Assembly: GCA_001595915.1 (NCBI GenBank)
Contig: LSSG01000078.1
Coordinates: 1-42,982 of the forward strand
Origin: Thermoplasmatales archaeon SG8-52-3
Lineage (GTDB): Archaea > Thermoplasmatota > E2 > DHVEG-1
DNA: 42,982 nucleotides
Reading direction: 5' to 3'
Part shown: positions 1 to 8,926 of the stretch, piece by piece
Layout of the letters: each line of letters opens with the position of its first letter
Position numbering within the stretch: the stretch's first letter is position 1
Made by a program: the position numbers and the translations under genes
Notes under the pieces: generated by a model
Told to the model about the DNA's origin: nothing
Databases searched by the model: none
What the model saw: only the letters and a program-made list of their open reading frames with translations

Positions 1-618
1 CATTGTCAAGAGGATGTTGGTGATGCAGGTTATTCAATTCCTTATAACGTTGAACCAGAAAAAATCACATTTAAAAGTATTGATGCAGATTTTGTTGTTG
101 CAATAGAAACTGGTGGTATGTTTGATAGACTTGTTGAAAATGGATTTGATACATCTAATAATGCAATACTTGTTCATCTAAAGGGTCAACCAGCAAGATC
201 CACCAGAAGGTTTATCAAAAGAATAAACGAAGAGGCAAACATTCCTGTTTTAATTTTTACTGATTGTGATCCATGGAGTTATAGGATTTATGCAAGTATT
301 GCATATGGTGCTATAAAAACTGCCCATATATCTGAATATCTTGCAACACCACCTTCTCAATATCTTGGTGTTACTCCTTCAGATATTGAAAACTATGATT
401 TACCAACAGATAGTCTTACAAAAGAAGATATAAATGCATTAAAAAATGAACTAACAGACCCCAGATTTCAAGATTCATTTTGGAAAGGAGAAATAAAACT
501 TCAGTTGAAGATGGGTAAGAAATCAGAACAGCAAGCACTTGCAAAATATGGTCTTGATTATGTTACTGATACTTACCTGCCAGAAAAACTAACTGAAATG
601 GGAATATTAAAAAAATAA
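1..618 (+). CDS. top6A: DNA topoisomerase VI subunit A, 3' part (5' end outside window)
   Basis: This is the C-terminal part of the Spo11-like subunit that cuts DNA in type IIB topoisomerase VI; it works with Top6B to relax and decatenate DNA. The frame is open from base 1. The visible part is the TOPRIM domain: the metal-binding Glu lies in VVAIETGGM (visible residue 36), and the DxD pair is in [12 protein letters not shown] (visible residues 88 and 90). These features and the [16 protein letters not shown] stretch are typical of Top6A. The catalytic tyrosine domain would lie upstream of the window. The gene ends two bases before the stop of the convergent gene. Presence of Topo VI argues against a Thermoplasma-type archaeon, which lacks it. 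The family call is firm; only the N-terminus is unseen. Confidence 0.95.
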   Translation, partial: HCQEDVGDAGYSIPYNVEPEKITFKSIDADFVVAIETGGMFDRLVENGFDTSNNAILVHLKGQPARSTRRFIKRINEEANIPVLIFTDCDPWSYRIYASIAYGAIKTAHISEYLATPPSQYLGVTPSDIENYDLPTDSLTKEDINALKNELTDPRFQDSFWKGEIKLQLKMGKKSEQQALAKYGLDYVTDTYLPEKLTEMGILKK

Positions 619-620
619 AC

Positions 621-1067
621 TTACCAAAGCTCATCTGGTGGAATCATTAGATTTTTCAAACGCAGAACATTATTGCTATCAATTTCAATATAGGTCTTAC
701 TATAAATTCCACCATCAGTTCCTCTTGGAAATGTTATTTCTATAACTTTTTTTCCATCTATATATTCAGGTTGCGGCATTCCAAGTTTTACCCTTTTTTT
801 TCTTAAAAGAAAAAAGTGTAAATAAAATAAAATTTCAAGTAAAATAAATAGTCCAATAAGTAATGATAACCCAATAACCCAACCAACAAAGCCAAACAAA
901 AACCAATTTGTTCCCAAATCAAGAAATATAATACCAATTGCAGAGAGTACTAATAAAATAACAAGAATAAGAGTAGTTATTATAAAAAGTTTAAAAAACC
1001 ACCGATATCTAGCGCTAATTTTTATTTCATTATTTTGCATTTTAGCTAGTTTTTCAGGTGTTGTCAT
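621..1067 (-). CDS. Small membrane protein of unknown function
   Basis: I do not recognise this 148-residue protein. It has a short basic N-terminus, then two long hydrophobic stretches (about residues 24-50 and 54-90), a basic RKKR cluster at about 89-93, and a soluble C-terminal tail of about 55 residues rich in beta-type sequence. That is a two- or three-segment membrane protein with a probable cytoplasmic tail. The ATG has an AGGA ribosome site about seven bases upstream. Upstream lies a 16-bp palindrome that contains its likely TATA element. It converges on top6A with two bases between the stop codons. No cysteine motif or catalytic signature is visible. Confidence 0.75.
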   Translation of the reverse strand: MTTPEKLAKMQNNEIKISARYRWFFKLFIITTLILVILLVLSAIGIIFLDLGTNWFLFGFVGWVIGLSLLIGLFILLEILFYLHFFLLRKKRVKLGMPQPEYIDGKKVIEITFPRGTDGGIYSKTYIEIDSNNVLRLKNLMIPPDELW

Positions 1068-1092
1068 CTATATCCTTGTATATGTTATTGTA

Positions 1093-1108
1093 TTTAAAAG
1101 CTTTTAAA
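1093..1108. promoter_or_regulatory. 16-bp perfect palindrome in promoter region
   Basis: TTTAAAAGCTTTTAAA is its own reverse complement. It lies 26-41 bases before the ATG of the small membrane protein on the minus strand, where a TATA box would be expected, and 12 bases past the stop of the rdgB reading frame. It could be a TATA element that doubles as an operator, or the stem of a weak hairpin ending the kae1-bud32-rdgB transcript. In such AT-rich DNA chance is possible. Confidence 0.35.
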
Positions 1109-1120
1109 ATTTTCCATTTC

Positions 1121-1681
1121 TTAATTCTTAATATAATTTATCAATTTATTTAATGATTTTCCCCTATGAGAAAATCGGTTTTTCTCATCTGTTTCCATCT
1201 GAGCAAATGTCCTTTTTTCATTTTCAGGAATAAAAATAGGATCATATCCAAAACCATAATCACCTATTGATATTTTGGAAATCAGACCATATGACTCGCC
1301 AATAAAAATCTCAGGATCCTTATTAAGTCCCTTATAAACTATTACTGATCTAAAACAAGCTTTCCTTTTATTACCTTCATATTTTTCCATTAATTTTAAA
1401 ATTCCAGAACAACCAATTTTATAAAAGACGTAGGCTGAATATACACCAGGAAAACCATTCAAACTATCAATAAATAAACCAGCATCCTCAAGAAAAAAAG
1501 GTTTATCAAATCTTTTTTGAATATCATTTACACCAAAAAGAGCAACTTCTTCAAGAGAATCTGCTTGAATCTCTGGATAACCAATATCTTTCTGGATTAT
1601 TTCAAAATTTATCTTAGAAAATCTCTTTTTTGCTTCTAAAAGTTTACCCTTGTTTCCTGTGATAAAATAGAGTGTTTTCAT
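1121..1681 (-). CDS. rdgB: XTP/dITP pyrophosphatase (HAM1/RdgB family)
   Basis: This house-cleaning enzyme hydrolyses XTP, dITP and ITP to the monophosphate and pyrophosphate, keeping deaminated purines out of nucleic acids. The 186-residue length is standard. The N-terminal TGNKGKLLEAK nucleotide-binding motif, the central LEDAGLFIDSLNGFPGVYSAY segment and the GYGFDPIF-like GFGYDPIFIP motif are all HAM1 hallmarks. Its ATG overlaps the TGA stop of bud32 as ATGA, so it is the third gene of a translationally coupled kae1-bud32-rdgB operon. The linkage to t6A genes is seen here; a functional reason for it is not evident. Confidence 0.95.
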   Translation of the reverse strand: MKTLYFITGNKGKLLEAKKRFSKINFEIIQKDIGYPEIQADSLEEVALFGVNDIQKRFDKPFFLEDAGLFIDSLNGFPGVYSAYVFYKIGCSGILKLMEKYEGNKRKACFRSVIVYKGLNKDPEIFIGESYGLISKISIGDYGFGYDPIFIPENEKRTFAQMETDEKNRFSHRGKSLNKLINYIKN

Positions 1682-2304
1682 CTGTATCTTCCTCTTTTAA
1701 CAATCTCTGCGATTTTTTTAATTACAAGATTTCCATCATTCTTTAATTTGTTTTTATAACCTTCTAAAACATAATCAAAACAATTAGAATATCTAGAATG
1801 TGTTGATTCAATAGCTTCCATCAGAACATGTAAATCAACACCCTTTGCTTCTATCTCACCATTTTTCTCACCAAGTCCAAAATCTATGAAATGAATTCTA
1901 TCATCCTGATAAATCATATTAGAAGTAGTAATATCACCATGAATTATGTTGTTATTATGAAGTTTAGCGATACTTTCACCAATCATTTTGCAAATGCGAA
2001 TACGTTCTTTTTCACTTAGATCATTTAAAATATCTTTAATTCTTTTACCTACTAAAAATTCCATTGTAATAATGCCATTTTTTGTATCGACATCAAAAAT
2101 TATTGGTACAGAAACACCAAATTTTCTTGCTTCAGTCATAAGTTTTGATTCTTCTTTAGTCCTATAAAAAATTAGACGATTGTCGATTTCTCTGATTCTA
2201 TAAGATTTTTTAATTCTTCTTTTTTTGACTACATCAAAATCCATATATTTTGATTTACAAATTTTTGCTTCAGCTCCTTGATAAATTATTTTCTCTTTAG
2301 TCAC
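1678..2304 (-). CDS. bud32: KEOPS complex kinase/ATPase Bud32
   Basis: Bud32 is the small atypical kinase (ATPase) of the KEOPS complex that activates Kae1 for N6-threonylcarbamoyladenosine (t6A) formation on ANN-decoding tRNAs. The 208-residue protein has the compact lipopolysaccharide-kinase-like fold signature: catalytic loop HGDITTSN at residues 122-129 and a DFG metal motif at 141-143, with MEFLVGKRIKD as the hinge. The usual basic C-terminus is present (KIAEIVKRGRYR). In many archaea Bud32 is fused to Kae1; here it is a separate gene whose start overlaps the end of kae1 by eight bases. It overlaps rdgB downstream by four bases. Confidence 0.95.
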   Translation of the reverse strand: MTKEKIIYQGAEAKICKSKYMDFDVVKKRRIKKSYRIREIDNRLIFYRTKEESKLMTEARKFGVSVPIIFDVDTKNGIITMEFLVGKRIKDILNDLSEKERIRICKMIGESIAKLHNNNIIHGDITTSNMIYQDDRIHFIDFGLGEKNGEIEAKGVDLHVLMEAIESTHSRYSNCFDYVLEGYKNKLKNDGNLVIKKIAEIVKRGRYR

Positions 2305-3292
2305 GCCAGGTCACATCCACCATATCTGTTCTAAAACGTTGATCAATAAAACTATTTTCAACTTTCAATCTAATTCCACTATTATACATCAAAACTCCAA
2401 GCCATGCAATCATTGCTCCATTGTCAATACAAAGGTCCTTAGATGGAACAAAAAAAGAGGCGCCACGTTCCTTTGCCATTATTTGAACCATTTCACGTAA
2501 TTTTTTATTTGCAGCTACTCCTCCACCAAGAAGAACCTCATCTTTTTCAGTATGAGCCATTGCTCTTTCAGTTACTTCAGTTAATGCTGCAAAGGTTGTT
2601 TCCTGAATAGAATAACATATATCTTCTAGGCTTTTATTTGCTCTATAGTATTGTTCAGCAGCAGTAAGAAGGCCGGAAAAGGCAATATCCATACCCTTTA
2701 TTGTATAAGGTAAATCCAGATACTTTTTTCCATTAACTGCTAACTTCTCAATTGCTGGACCACATGGGAAATCAAGTCCAACAGTCCTACCAAACTTATC
2801 AAGACAATTACCAATTCCAATATCTAAGGTTTCACCAAACACTCTATATCTTCCTTCAGCAAAAGCAATTACTTGAGTATTTGCACCAGATGTATAAAGT
2901 AACACAGGATCATTACAGTCATTTAAAGTTCCACGTCCAATCTCAAGATGGGCAACACAATGATTTACACCAATGAGTGGTTTATCTAAAGTAAGAGACA
3001 ATGCTCTTGCAGCAGTAGCACCGGTCCTTAGACATGGACCAAGTCCGGGTCCTTTAGAAAATGATATAAGATCAATTTCAGAAAAACTAACATTTGCAAC
3101 ATTGATGGATTCTTTTATCAAATCTGCAATATAAATTGTATGATGATTTGCAGCCTCGCGCGGATGAATACCACCTTGTTCGGGTCTATAAATCTTTAAA
3201 ACATTTGAAAGAACATTGCATTTTCCATTGTTTTGTTCTACTATACCAATACCAACTGTATGGGCAGTAGCCTCAATACCAAGACATAACAT
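2297..3292 (-). CDS. kae1: tRNA N6-adenosine threonylcarbamoyltransferase Kae1
   Basis: Kae1 is the catalytic subunit of KEOPS; it transfers threonylcarbamoyl from the adenylate to A37 of tRNA. At 331 residues it is the usual single-domain archaeal size. The ASKHA fold is visible: the start MLCLGIEATAHT, the metal ligands H111 and H115 in NHCVAHLEIGRG, and the C-terminal DNGAMIAW segment with the metal-binding Asp. The ATG is the only sensible start, matching the family N-terminus. A TATA-like AT stretch about 30 bases upstream suggests a short leader. It is the first gene of the kae1-bud32-rdgB operon. Confidence 0.97.
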   Translation of the reverse strand: MLCLGIEATAHTVGIGIVEQNNGKCNVLSNVLKIYRPEQGGIHPREAANHHTIYIADLIKESINVANVSFSEIDLISFSKGPGLGPCLRTGATAARALSLTLDKPLIGVNHCVAHLEIGRGTLNDCNDPVLLYTSGANTQVIAFAEGRYRVFGETLDIGIGNCLDKFGRTVGLDFPCGPAIEKLAVNGKKYLDLPYTIKGMDIAFSGLLTAAEQYYRANKSLEDICYSIQETTFAALTEVTERAMAHTEKDEVLLGGGVAANKKLREMVQIMAKERGASFFVPSKDLCIDNGAMIAWLGVLMYNSGIRLKVENSFIDQRFRTDMVDVTWRD

Positions 3293-3344
3293 AATAAATG
3301 GTTATAAAGAGGAGCAATATAAAAAAAATTTGGTTTAAAAACAA

Positions 3345-6300
3345 TTATTTGCTAATACCAATTTCAATTTCTAGTTCATCAATTTTCCATTTCTTAATAA
3401 GTTTACCTGAAGGTTTTTGCGTAAATACAATAGCTTTTGACCTAGTTTCAGTTTTAATATAATCATTCCAATTCTCAAGAGCTACTTTTTTATCAGCATC
3501 TATTCTAATTTGTGTATTAATTTTATCCTCAACATCTAAATCCATTTCCTTTCTCATTGATTGAATTCTTCTTACAATTTCCCTAGCAAAACCTTCTGTC
3601 TTCAATTCAGATGTTAGAGTTGTATCAATCAAAAGAATAGCATCCTCAGTTTCAGTACGTGCAATATGCTCTTTCTCAGTTTCAATAAATATAAAATCAT
3701 CTTTTGAAAGATTTATTTTGTCACTATCTAAACTAATAACAATCTTCTTATTTTTCACAATATCGTCAAATATTTTCTTCATATCCATTTGTTCAATTTT
3801 ACTAATAACAGCTTTTGATTTTTCTTTTAATCTTTTACCTAAATTCGAATAATTAGGTTTTATAGATTTTGTAATAAATTTAGATGTATCTCTTTCAAAA
3901 GATATTTTCTTAACATTAATTTCTTCATTTAATAAATCTAACAGATTTTTAATTGAACCCTCAATTTTTTTATCACAAATAATTATTGCATTTCCAAGTG
4001 GATATCTAACTTTTATGCCAATTTTTGATCTTAGTGCTCTACCTGCTTCGACAAGTTCTCTAATTTTATCCATTCCTTCTTCAAGTTGATTATTGATTTT
4101 TTTATTATCTGCTTTAATATAATCACATAAATGAATACTTTCAGGCATATCATTAGTTCTTAAATTTTGATAAATATCTTCTGTTATAAATGGAATAAAA
4201 GGTGCAAGTAACTTTGAAAGTCCTATGCACACATCATACATTGTAGAATAACCTGCTAGTTTATCATTTGTTTTTTCTTCAACCCATAATCTTTTTCGAG
4301 ATCTTCTAAGATACCAATTGCTGAAATCTTCAATAATAAAATTCTCTATTTGCCTTGCAGCCTTATGTATTTCAAAACTTTCAAAAAATGAATTTACCTC
4401 AGAAATTGTTTTATTAAATCTACTCAAAATCCATTTGTCAAGAAGAGTTCTCTTTTCATATGAAATTAAATCTTTTTTTGAATCAAATTTATCCAAAGAT
4501 GCATATGTAGTAAAAAAATTGTACGAGTTCCAAAATGTTAAAATAAATTTTCCGAGTGTATCTTTTACTGCCTGTTCATAAAATCTCTTTGACATCCAAG
4601 GAGCACTTGCAGATACTAGATACCAACGAAGAGCATCGGCACCCTCTTTATCAAGTATTATATCTGGATCAACATAATTTCTCTTACTCTTACTCATCTT
4701 TTGACCGTCTTTATCAAGAATTAATCCCAATGTTAGTACATTTTTGTATGGATAGCTGTCAAAAAGAAAAGTAGATATTGCCAGAAGAGAATAAAACCAT
4801 CCACGTGTTTGATCAAGTGCTTCTGAAATAAAATCAACCGGGAAATTATCTTTAAACTCATCTTTGTTTTCAAATGGATAATGCCATTGAGCAAAGAATG
4901 CAGAACCTGAATCATACCAACAATCAATTACCTCTTCTTCACGTGTCATTAGAGAATTACATTTTGGACATTTGACTTTTATTTGATCAACATATGGTTT
5001 ATGAAGTTCAAAATCTTCTGGAAGTTTTTCACTAAGTTCACTTAATTCCTTAATACTACCGATACAAATTTGATTTTTACATTTTTTATCAGTACATGTC
5101 CATATAGGAAGAGGGGTACCCCAATATCTCTTACGAGAAAGAGCCCAATCCTTTACCTCCCTAATAAAATCTCCAAATCTTCCTTGTTGAAGATGCTCAG
5201 GATACCAATTAATCTGATTATTATTATTTACAAGTGATTTTTGCACCTTTGTCATTGCGATAAACCAAGACTCCATTGCATAATATAAAAGAGGTGAATC
5301 ACATCGCCAGCAAAAAGGATAATCGTGTTTGTATTCATGAATTCCCTCAATGAGACCTCTTTTTTGGAGATGCTCAATTATACTTTGATCTGCATCTTTT
5401 ACAAACTTACCTTTCCATTCTTTTACATCATCAGGGAATGTACCATCAAGATTTACAAGTTGAACAACAGGTAGGTCATACTTTTTACCAACATTATAAT
5501 CATCTTCACCAAAAGCTGGAGCAATATGAACAATTCCTGTACCATCATCCATTGTTACAAAATCAGCAAGAACAACATACCATGCTTTTTTCTCTGGTTT
5601 TGCATAATCAAATAATGGTTCATATTCAACTCCCTCTAATTCTTTTCCTGAGAATCCATCCAAAAGCTCATATTCTTGACCTTTCAACAAAGAAGCAGTA
5701 CGTTCCTCAGCAAAAATTAAAATTTGGTTGTTATAACGGATTTTTATATATGTTTCATCTGGATGAACTGCTAAGGCTACATTTGAAATAAGAGTCCAGG
5801 GAGTCGTTGTCCAAGCCAAGAAATATGCATCTTCATTTTTTAACTTGAATTTAATAAAAATTGATGGTTCCTCAACATTCTTATAACCTTGAGAGATCTC
5901 ATGAGCAGATAAGGCAGTTCCACAACGGGGACAATATGGAACTACTTTATGTCCTTTATAAAGAAGTTTTTTTTCCCAAGCTTGTTTTAGAGACCACCAA
6001 ACCGATTCAATATAATCATTTGTAAGAGTAATATATGGATTGTCCATATCAATCCAAAAAGCAATTCTCTTGGTCATTTCAACCCATGCACTTTCATATT
6101 GAAAAACACATTTCTTACACTCTTCATTGAACTTTTTTATACCAAAATTTTCTACAGCTTGTTTATCCTCAAGACCAAGTTTTTTTTCAACCTCAATTTC
6201 AACAGGTAAACCATGTGTGTCCCAACCAGCTTTTCTAAGAATATAATGACCATTCATTGTTTCATATCTAAGTACTAAATCTTTCATAACCCTAGTCAAT

Positions 6301-6476
6301 ATATGACCAGGATGAGGAAGACCATTTGCTGTAGGAGGGCCTTCTAAAAAAACATAAGGCTTACTTCCCTTTCGTTGATCAATTGATTTTTTGAATATTT
6401 TATTGTCTGCCCAGAATTTAAGAATCTTTTCTTCAACCTGTTTTGGACTGTATTTCTGAGGCGGGGACTCGATCAT
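3345..6476 (-). CDS. ileS: Isoleucyl-tRNA synthetase
   Basis: A class I aminoacyl-tRNA synthetase that charges tRNA-Ile. It is complete at 1043 residues. The HIGH signature appears as HPGH at residues 55-58 after GPPTANG, and the KMSKS loop is at 593-597 (QKMSKSKRN). Between them lies the CP1 editing domain with WTTTPWTLISN and the HIAPAFGEDDY motif. Cysteine pairs CPRC (about 182-185) and CPKC (about 503-506) are present. The C-terminal anticodon-binding and extra domain is of the archaeal/eukaryotic type. The ATG is preceded by GGTGA with a seven-base spacer. It is monocistronic here, with gaps on both sides. Confidence 0.97.
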   Translation of the reverse strand: MIESPPQKYSPKQVEEKILKFWADNKIFKKSIDQRKGSKPYVFLEGPPTANGLPHPGHILTRVMKDLVLRYETMNGHYILRKAGWDTHGLPVEIEVEKKLGLEDKQAVENFGIKKFNEECKKCVFQYESAWVEMTKRIAFWIDMDNPYITLTNDYIESVWWSLKQAWEKKLLYKGHKVVPYCPRCGTALSAHEISQGYKNVEEPSIFIKFKLKNEDAYFLAWTTTPWTLISNVALAVHPDETYIKIRYNNQILIFAEERTASLLKGQEYELLDGFSGKELEGVEYEPLFDYAKPEKKAWYVVLADFVTMDDGTGIVHIAPAFGEDDYNVGKKYDLPVVQLVNLDGTFPDDVKEWKGKFVKDADQSIIEHLQKRGLIEGIHEYKHDYPFCWRCDSPLLYYAMESWFIAMTKVQKSLVNNNNQINWYPEHLQQGRFGDFIREVKDWALSRKRYWGTPLPIWTCTDKKCKNQICIGSIKELSELSEKLPEDFELHKPYVDQIKVKCPKCNSLMTREEEVIDCWYDSGSAFFAQWHYPFENKDEFKDNFPVDFISEALDQTRGWFYSLLAISTFLFDSYPYKNVLTLGLILDKDGQKMSKSKRNYVDPDIILDKEGADALRWYLVSASAPWMSKRFYEQAVKDTLGKFILTFWNSYNFFTTYASLDKFDSKKDLISYEKRTLLDKWILSRFNKTISEVNSFFESFEIHKAARQIENFIIEDFSNWYLRRSRKRLWVEEKTNDKLAGYSTMYDVCIGLSKLLAPFIPFITEDIYQNLRTNDMPESIHLCDYIKADNKKINNQLEEGMDKIRELVEAGRALRSKIGIKVRYPLGNAIIICDKKIEGSIKNLLDLLNEEINVKKISFERDTSKFITKSIKPNYSNLGKRLKEKSKAVISKIEQMDMKKIFDDIVKNKKIVISLDSDKINLSKDDFIFIETEKEHIARTETEDAILLIDTTLTSELKTEGFAREIVRRIQSMRKEMDLDVEDKINTQIRIDADKKVALENWNDYIKTETRSKAIVFTQKPSGKLIKKWKIDELEIEIGISK

Positions 6477-6568
6477 CTCTTTTTCACCAATTTATCCCAT
6501 ATGATATACAATATGTTTTAGCACCCTAATACCAAAAGACCGTTAAAACCATTTCCATCAAATATCTT

Positions 6569-7879
6569 CTAATAATTTTTTATATCATCAGCCTTCATAA
6601 ACTCACGAAGCAAAGAGGTTGCATAACATCCTTTTTTAAGTTCAAATTTTAGGTTCAATGCGTTTTTACCTTCTTTTAATTCATCACTTATTAATTTATA
6701 TTTTAAATTATTAACAGACGCAAGTAATGGATGTCTGGATCCTTTTGACGATATTCTTGGAATATCAGGTATAATAAAATCCCTAGGGTCAATCTTTTCA
6801 GAATCAATTATTTTATGTTCAATTTCACCCATTTCACCATCTGAATAAACTGTGTCACTTCCAAATAAAATACCACTTACTACTGCCTTTTTTTTGGAAA
6901 TCTGTAAATTAACCTTTTCGATATTACTTCTACCTACCTTGATTGCAGTATCAATAATTAATCCTCTTCTTATCGGAAGAACAACATCACCCACAATTGC
7001 TTTATTTAATGGTAATTTTCTTCTAATGCGTTCACTTAATATTCTATTAAAAAGATAAGATTGATAAGCATATATAAACATTGTAAGTAAATTATTTGGT
7101 AATTGATTTAGAGCATCAACAAAGTTATTTGGATTATTTACCAATTTGTTTAAAATCGCTTTTTCATAATTTAAATTAATTGGATAAGATTTCAATGCTT
7201 CTGAATAATCTTTATTTTTTTCAAGTCTCTCACGCACTTTATATGAATCAATATCTTCGCCTTCTATAGGGTTTCCGATATATTTCATCGTAGCTTTCTC
7301 AAAATCATCTTTAACAATATATTTACCAATAACATGAGTTATTGGTCTTATTATACCAAAACGTTGAATTCCATAAAAATTTGGAAATCCTCCATAATAC
7401 TCAATATACTTAGAAATCTTTCCAACATTTTCTAAACCCACGTCTTCTTTTATATTTCTTATGAAAATATCGAATTTGTTACCAATAAGATTACCAATTT
7501 TAACGGGAAATTCAGAGTAATAAACATTTTCAATTTTAGCATTTTTTATTTTAATATTTAAAAGTTTATCAGAACTAACTTTATAAATCGACATAACTTG
7601 AGTTGTAACAGCCCTTTTATCCTTTGTACCAGCAAAATTGATTCTTTGACGTGAAATGTGAAGTTTATTTGCTAATTCTCTAACAATAAGATTAGTTTCC
7701 CAATTTTTTGTTGTTAAGTCTGCAATTAAAAATTTACCAGTTTCAGATTTTTTTGGATAGTTAGAAATCTCAGAAACTATAAAATCCTCAGGATGTAATC
7801 TTAGTTTACCACCAATTCCATCAAAAGGTGTAAAAAAAGTTTCGATACCTACTATTTTTTCCGTTTCTAAAACATTCAT
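6569..7879 (-). CDS. truD: tRNA pseudouridine synthase TruD
   Basis: TruD-family enzyme that converts uridine to pseudouridine at position 13 of tRNA (position 35 or other sites in some relatives). It has 436 residues. The catalytic Asp is residue 87 within NFAGTKDKRAVTTQ; the NFYGIQRFG motif follows at about 162-170, and the C-terminal part has the family's large insertion domain. The ATG follows directly after the TAG stop of rpoL without its own ribosome site, so translation is probably coupled. It is the last gene of the csl4-rpoL-truD run. Confidence 0.95.
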   Translation of the reverse strand: MNVLETEKIVGIETFFTPFDGIGGKLRLHPEDFIVSEISNYPKKSETGKFLIADLTTKNWETNLIVRELANKLHISRQRINFAGTKDKRAVTTQVMSIYKVSSDKLLNIKIKNAKIENVYYSEFPVKIGNLIGNKFDIFIRNIKEDVGLENVGKISKYIEYYGGFPNFYGIQRFGIIRPITHVIGKYIVKDDFEKATMKYIGNPIEGEDIDSYKVRERLEKNKDYSEALKSYPINLNYEKAILNKLVNNPNNFVDALNQLPNNLLTMFIYAYQSYLFNRILSERIRRKLPLNKAIVGDVVLPIRRGLIIDTAIKVGRSNIEKVNLQISKKKAVVSGILFGSDTVYSDGEMGEIEHKIIDSEKIDPRDFIIPDIPRISSKGSRHPLLASVNNLKYKLISDELKEGKNALNLKFELKKGCYATSLLREFMKADDIKNY

Positions 7880-8164
7880 CTATTTTTTACTCTTAGTTTT
7901 TGTGCTAAAATTTTTACTGAATGTTTTTATCTCATCTTCCAATTGTTTAACAGCTTTTTTTAGAATTTCCTCAGGTTTTCCTTTTTTTACTCTTATATAT
8001 AAACGCCTTCTCTTGGACTCTGGATGATCAGACATATAGGACGCATAATCAACATCGTCATATTCTAATAAAACTTCAGTAATCGGATTTAGTAATGTTT
8101 CAGTTTCTCCTGTTATCTCTAGTTCTAGTTCTTTTGCAGTTTTTTTTATAGTTCTTAACTCCAT
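7880..8164 (-). CDS. rpoL: DNA-directed RNA polymerase subunit L (Rpo11)
   Basis: This is the archaeal Rpo11/RpoL subunit (eukaryotic Rpb11/AC19, related to the bacterial alpha N-terminal domain), which pairs with subunit D to nucleate polymerase assembly. It has 94 residues. The core pattern is intact: an N-terminal strand ELELEITGETETLLNPI, then LLEYDDVDYASYMSDHPESKRRRLYIRVKKG, and a long amphipathic helix at the C-terminus. The lysine-rich tail is a common variation. It sits 36 bases after csl4 and directly abuts truD, so it is likely cotranscribed with both. Confidence 0.95.
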   Translation of the reverse strand: MELRTIKKTAKELELEITGETETLLNPITEVLLEYDDVDYASYMSDHPESKRRRLYIRVKKGKPEEILKKAVKQLEDEIKTFSKNFSTKTKSKK

Positions 8165-8200
8165 TGATTATCACACTCATCCATTATTTGCAATACCCTC

Positions 8201-8773
8201 TTAAAACTTTTTAATATCATATTCTCCATAATCAACAGCCATTCTTCTTCTTTCTTTATTTCCGCAATTATCACATTTAAGATAGTTATCCTTTTTATAA
8301 AGTGGTTTTCTGCATTTTGTACAAATAGATTTGATTGCTCCAAGATCCCTATCCTTTGTAGCTAATTGAACACTTGGTCGAACTTGAGTAATCTTTGCTC
8401 TTATAATATCTCCAGGAGAAAATTCAGTTGCTGGATCCTTAACATAACCAGTTGAGATTTCTGAAACACGCAAAGTTCCATTAGTATCTCCAGAAATATG
8501 TCGATTTTTACCAATGACATGAATTACTTCTGCAATTACCATGTTTGATCTTACTGAAACAACTTTAGCAAGAACAATATCTCCTTTTCTAAGTTCAACA
8601 GGTATACTTGTTAAAGGTTTTATTATAACTCTTCTATGTTTTTCATCAACATAATATGTACCAACTCTAGATGCTCTTATGATACCCTCTTCTTCAAAAG
8701 TTCCTTCACCTGGTAGTAATTCCTCAGAAGTTGAAATTTGTTCCCCAGGCAGAATTATCTTATCTTTTGTCAT
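8201..8773 (-). CDS. csl4: Exosome complex RNA-binding protein Csl4
   Basis: Csl4 caps the archaeal RNA exosome, binds RNA and recruits DnaG. The 190-residue form begins MTKDKIILPGEQ. The open frame extends 28 codons further upstream, but GGTGA stands six bases before this ATG and the shorter N-terminus matches the family (LPGExLxxxEEx). After the N-terminal domain comes an S1 RNA-binding domain (about residues 60-140) and a C-terminal zinc ribbon, CTKC about residue 150 and CDNC about residue 166. It is divergent from rpl10e and leads the csl4-rpoL-truD gene string. Confidence 0.93.
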   Translation of the reverse strand: MTKDKIILPGEQISTSEELLPGEGTFEEEGIIRASRVGTYYVDEKHRRVIIKPLTSIPVELRKGDIVLAKVVSVRSNMVIAEVIHVIGKNRHISGDTNGTLRVSEISTGYVKDPATEFSPGDIIRAKITQVRPSVQLATKDRDLGAIKSICTKCRKPLYKKDNYLKCDNCGNKERRRMAVDYGEYDIKKF

Positions 8774-8867
8774 TATTTCACCATATATTGTTGATTTATG
8801 TGAGTTTAGGCAATCTAATTGCTGTTTTAAAGGTTGTGGTGTTAAAAAAGAAAACATTCTGTAAAAA

Positions 8868-8878
8868 AAGTTATAAAG
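8868..8878 (+). promoter_or_regulatory. Probable TATA box of rpl10e
   Basis: AAGTTATAAAG lies about 50 bases before the rpl10e ATG, so transcription would start near 8900 and give a leader of about 25 nt that contains the GGTGA ribosome site. Position and AT-rich flanks fit; no direct proof. Confidence 0.4.
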
Positions 8879-8926
8879 ACCATATCTATTTCGATTTCTC
8901 TACCTAAAGATATACTAGGTGAAAAT

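Noticed and set aside
5438-5791. Open frame of 117 codons antisense to ileS
   Set aside because: Opposite strand of a strongly conserved gene; the product is rich in His and Gln as expected of an antisense frame. Similar frames opposite kae1, AOR and the last gene were dismissed for the same reason.
8774-8857. Longer N-terminus of Csl4 (28 extra codons)
   Set aside because: GGTGA stands directly before the internal ATG and family members start at the shorter form.
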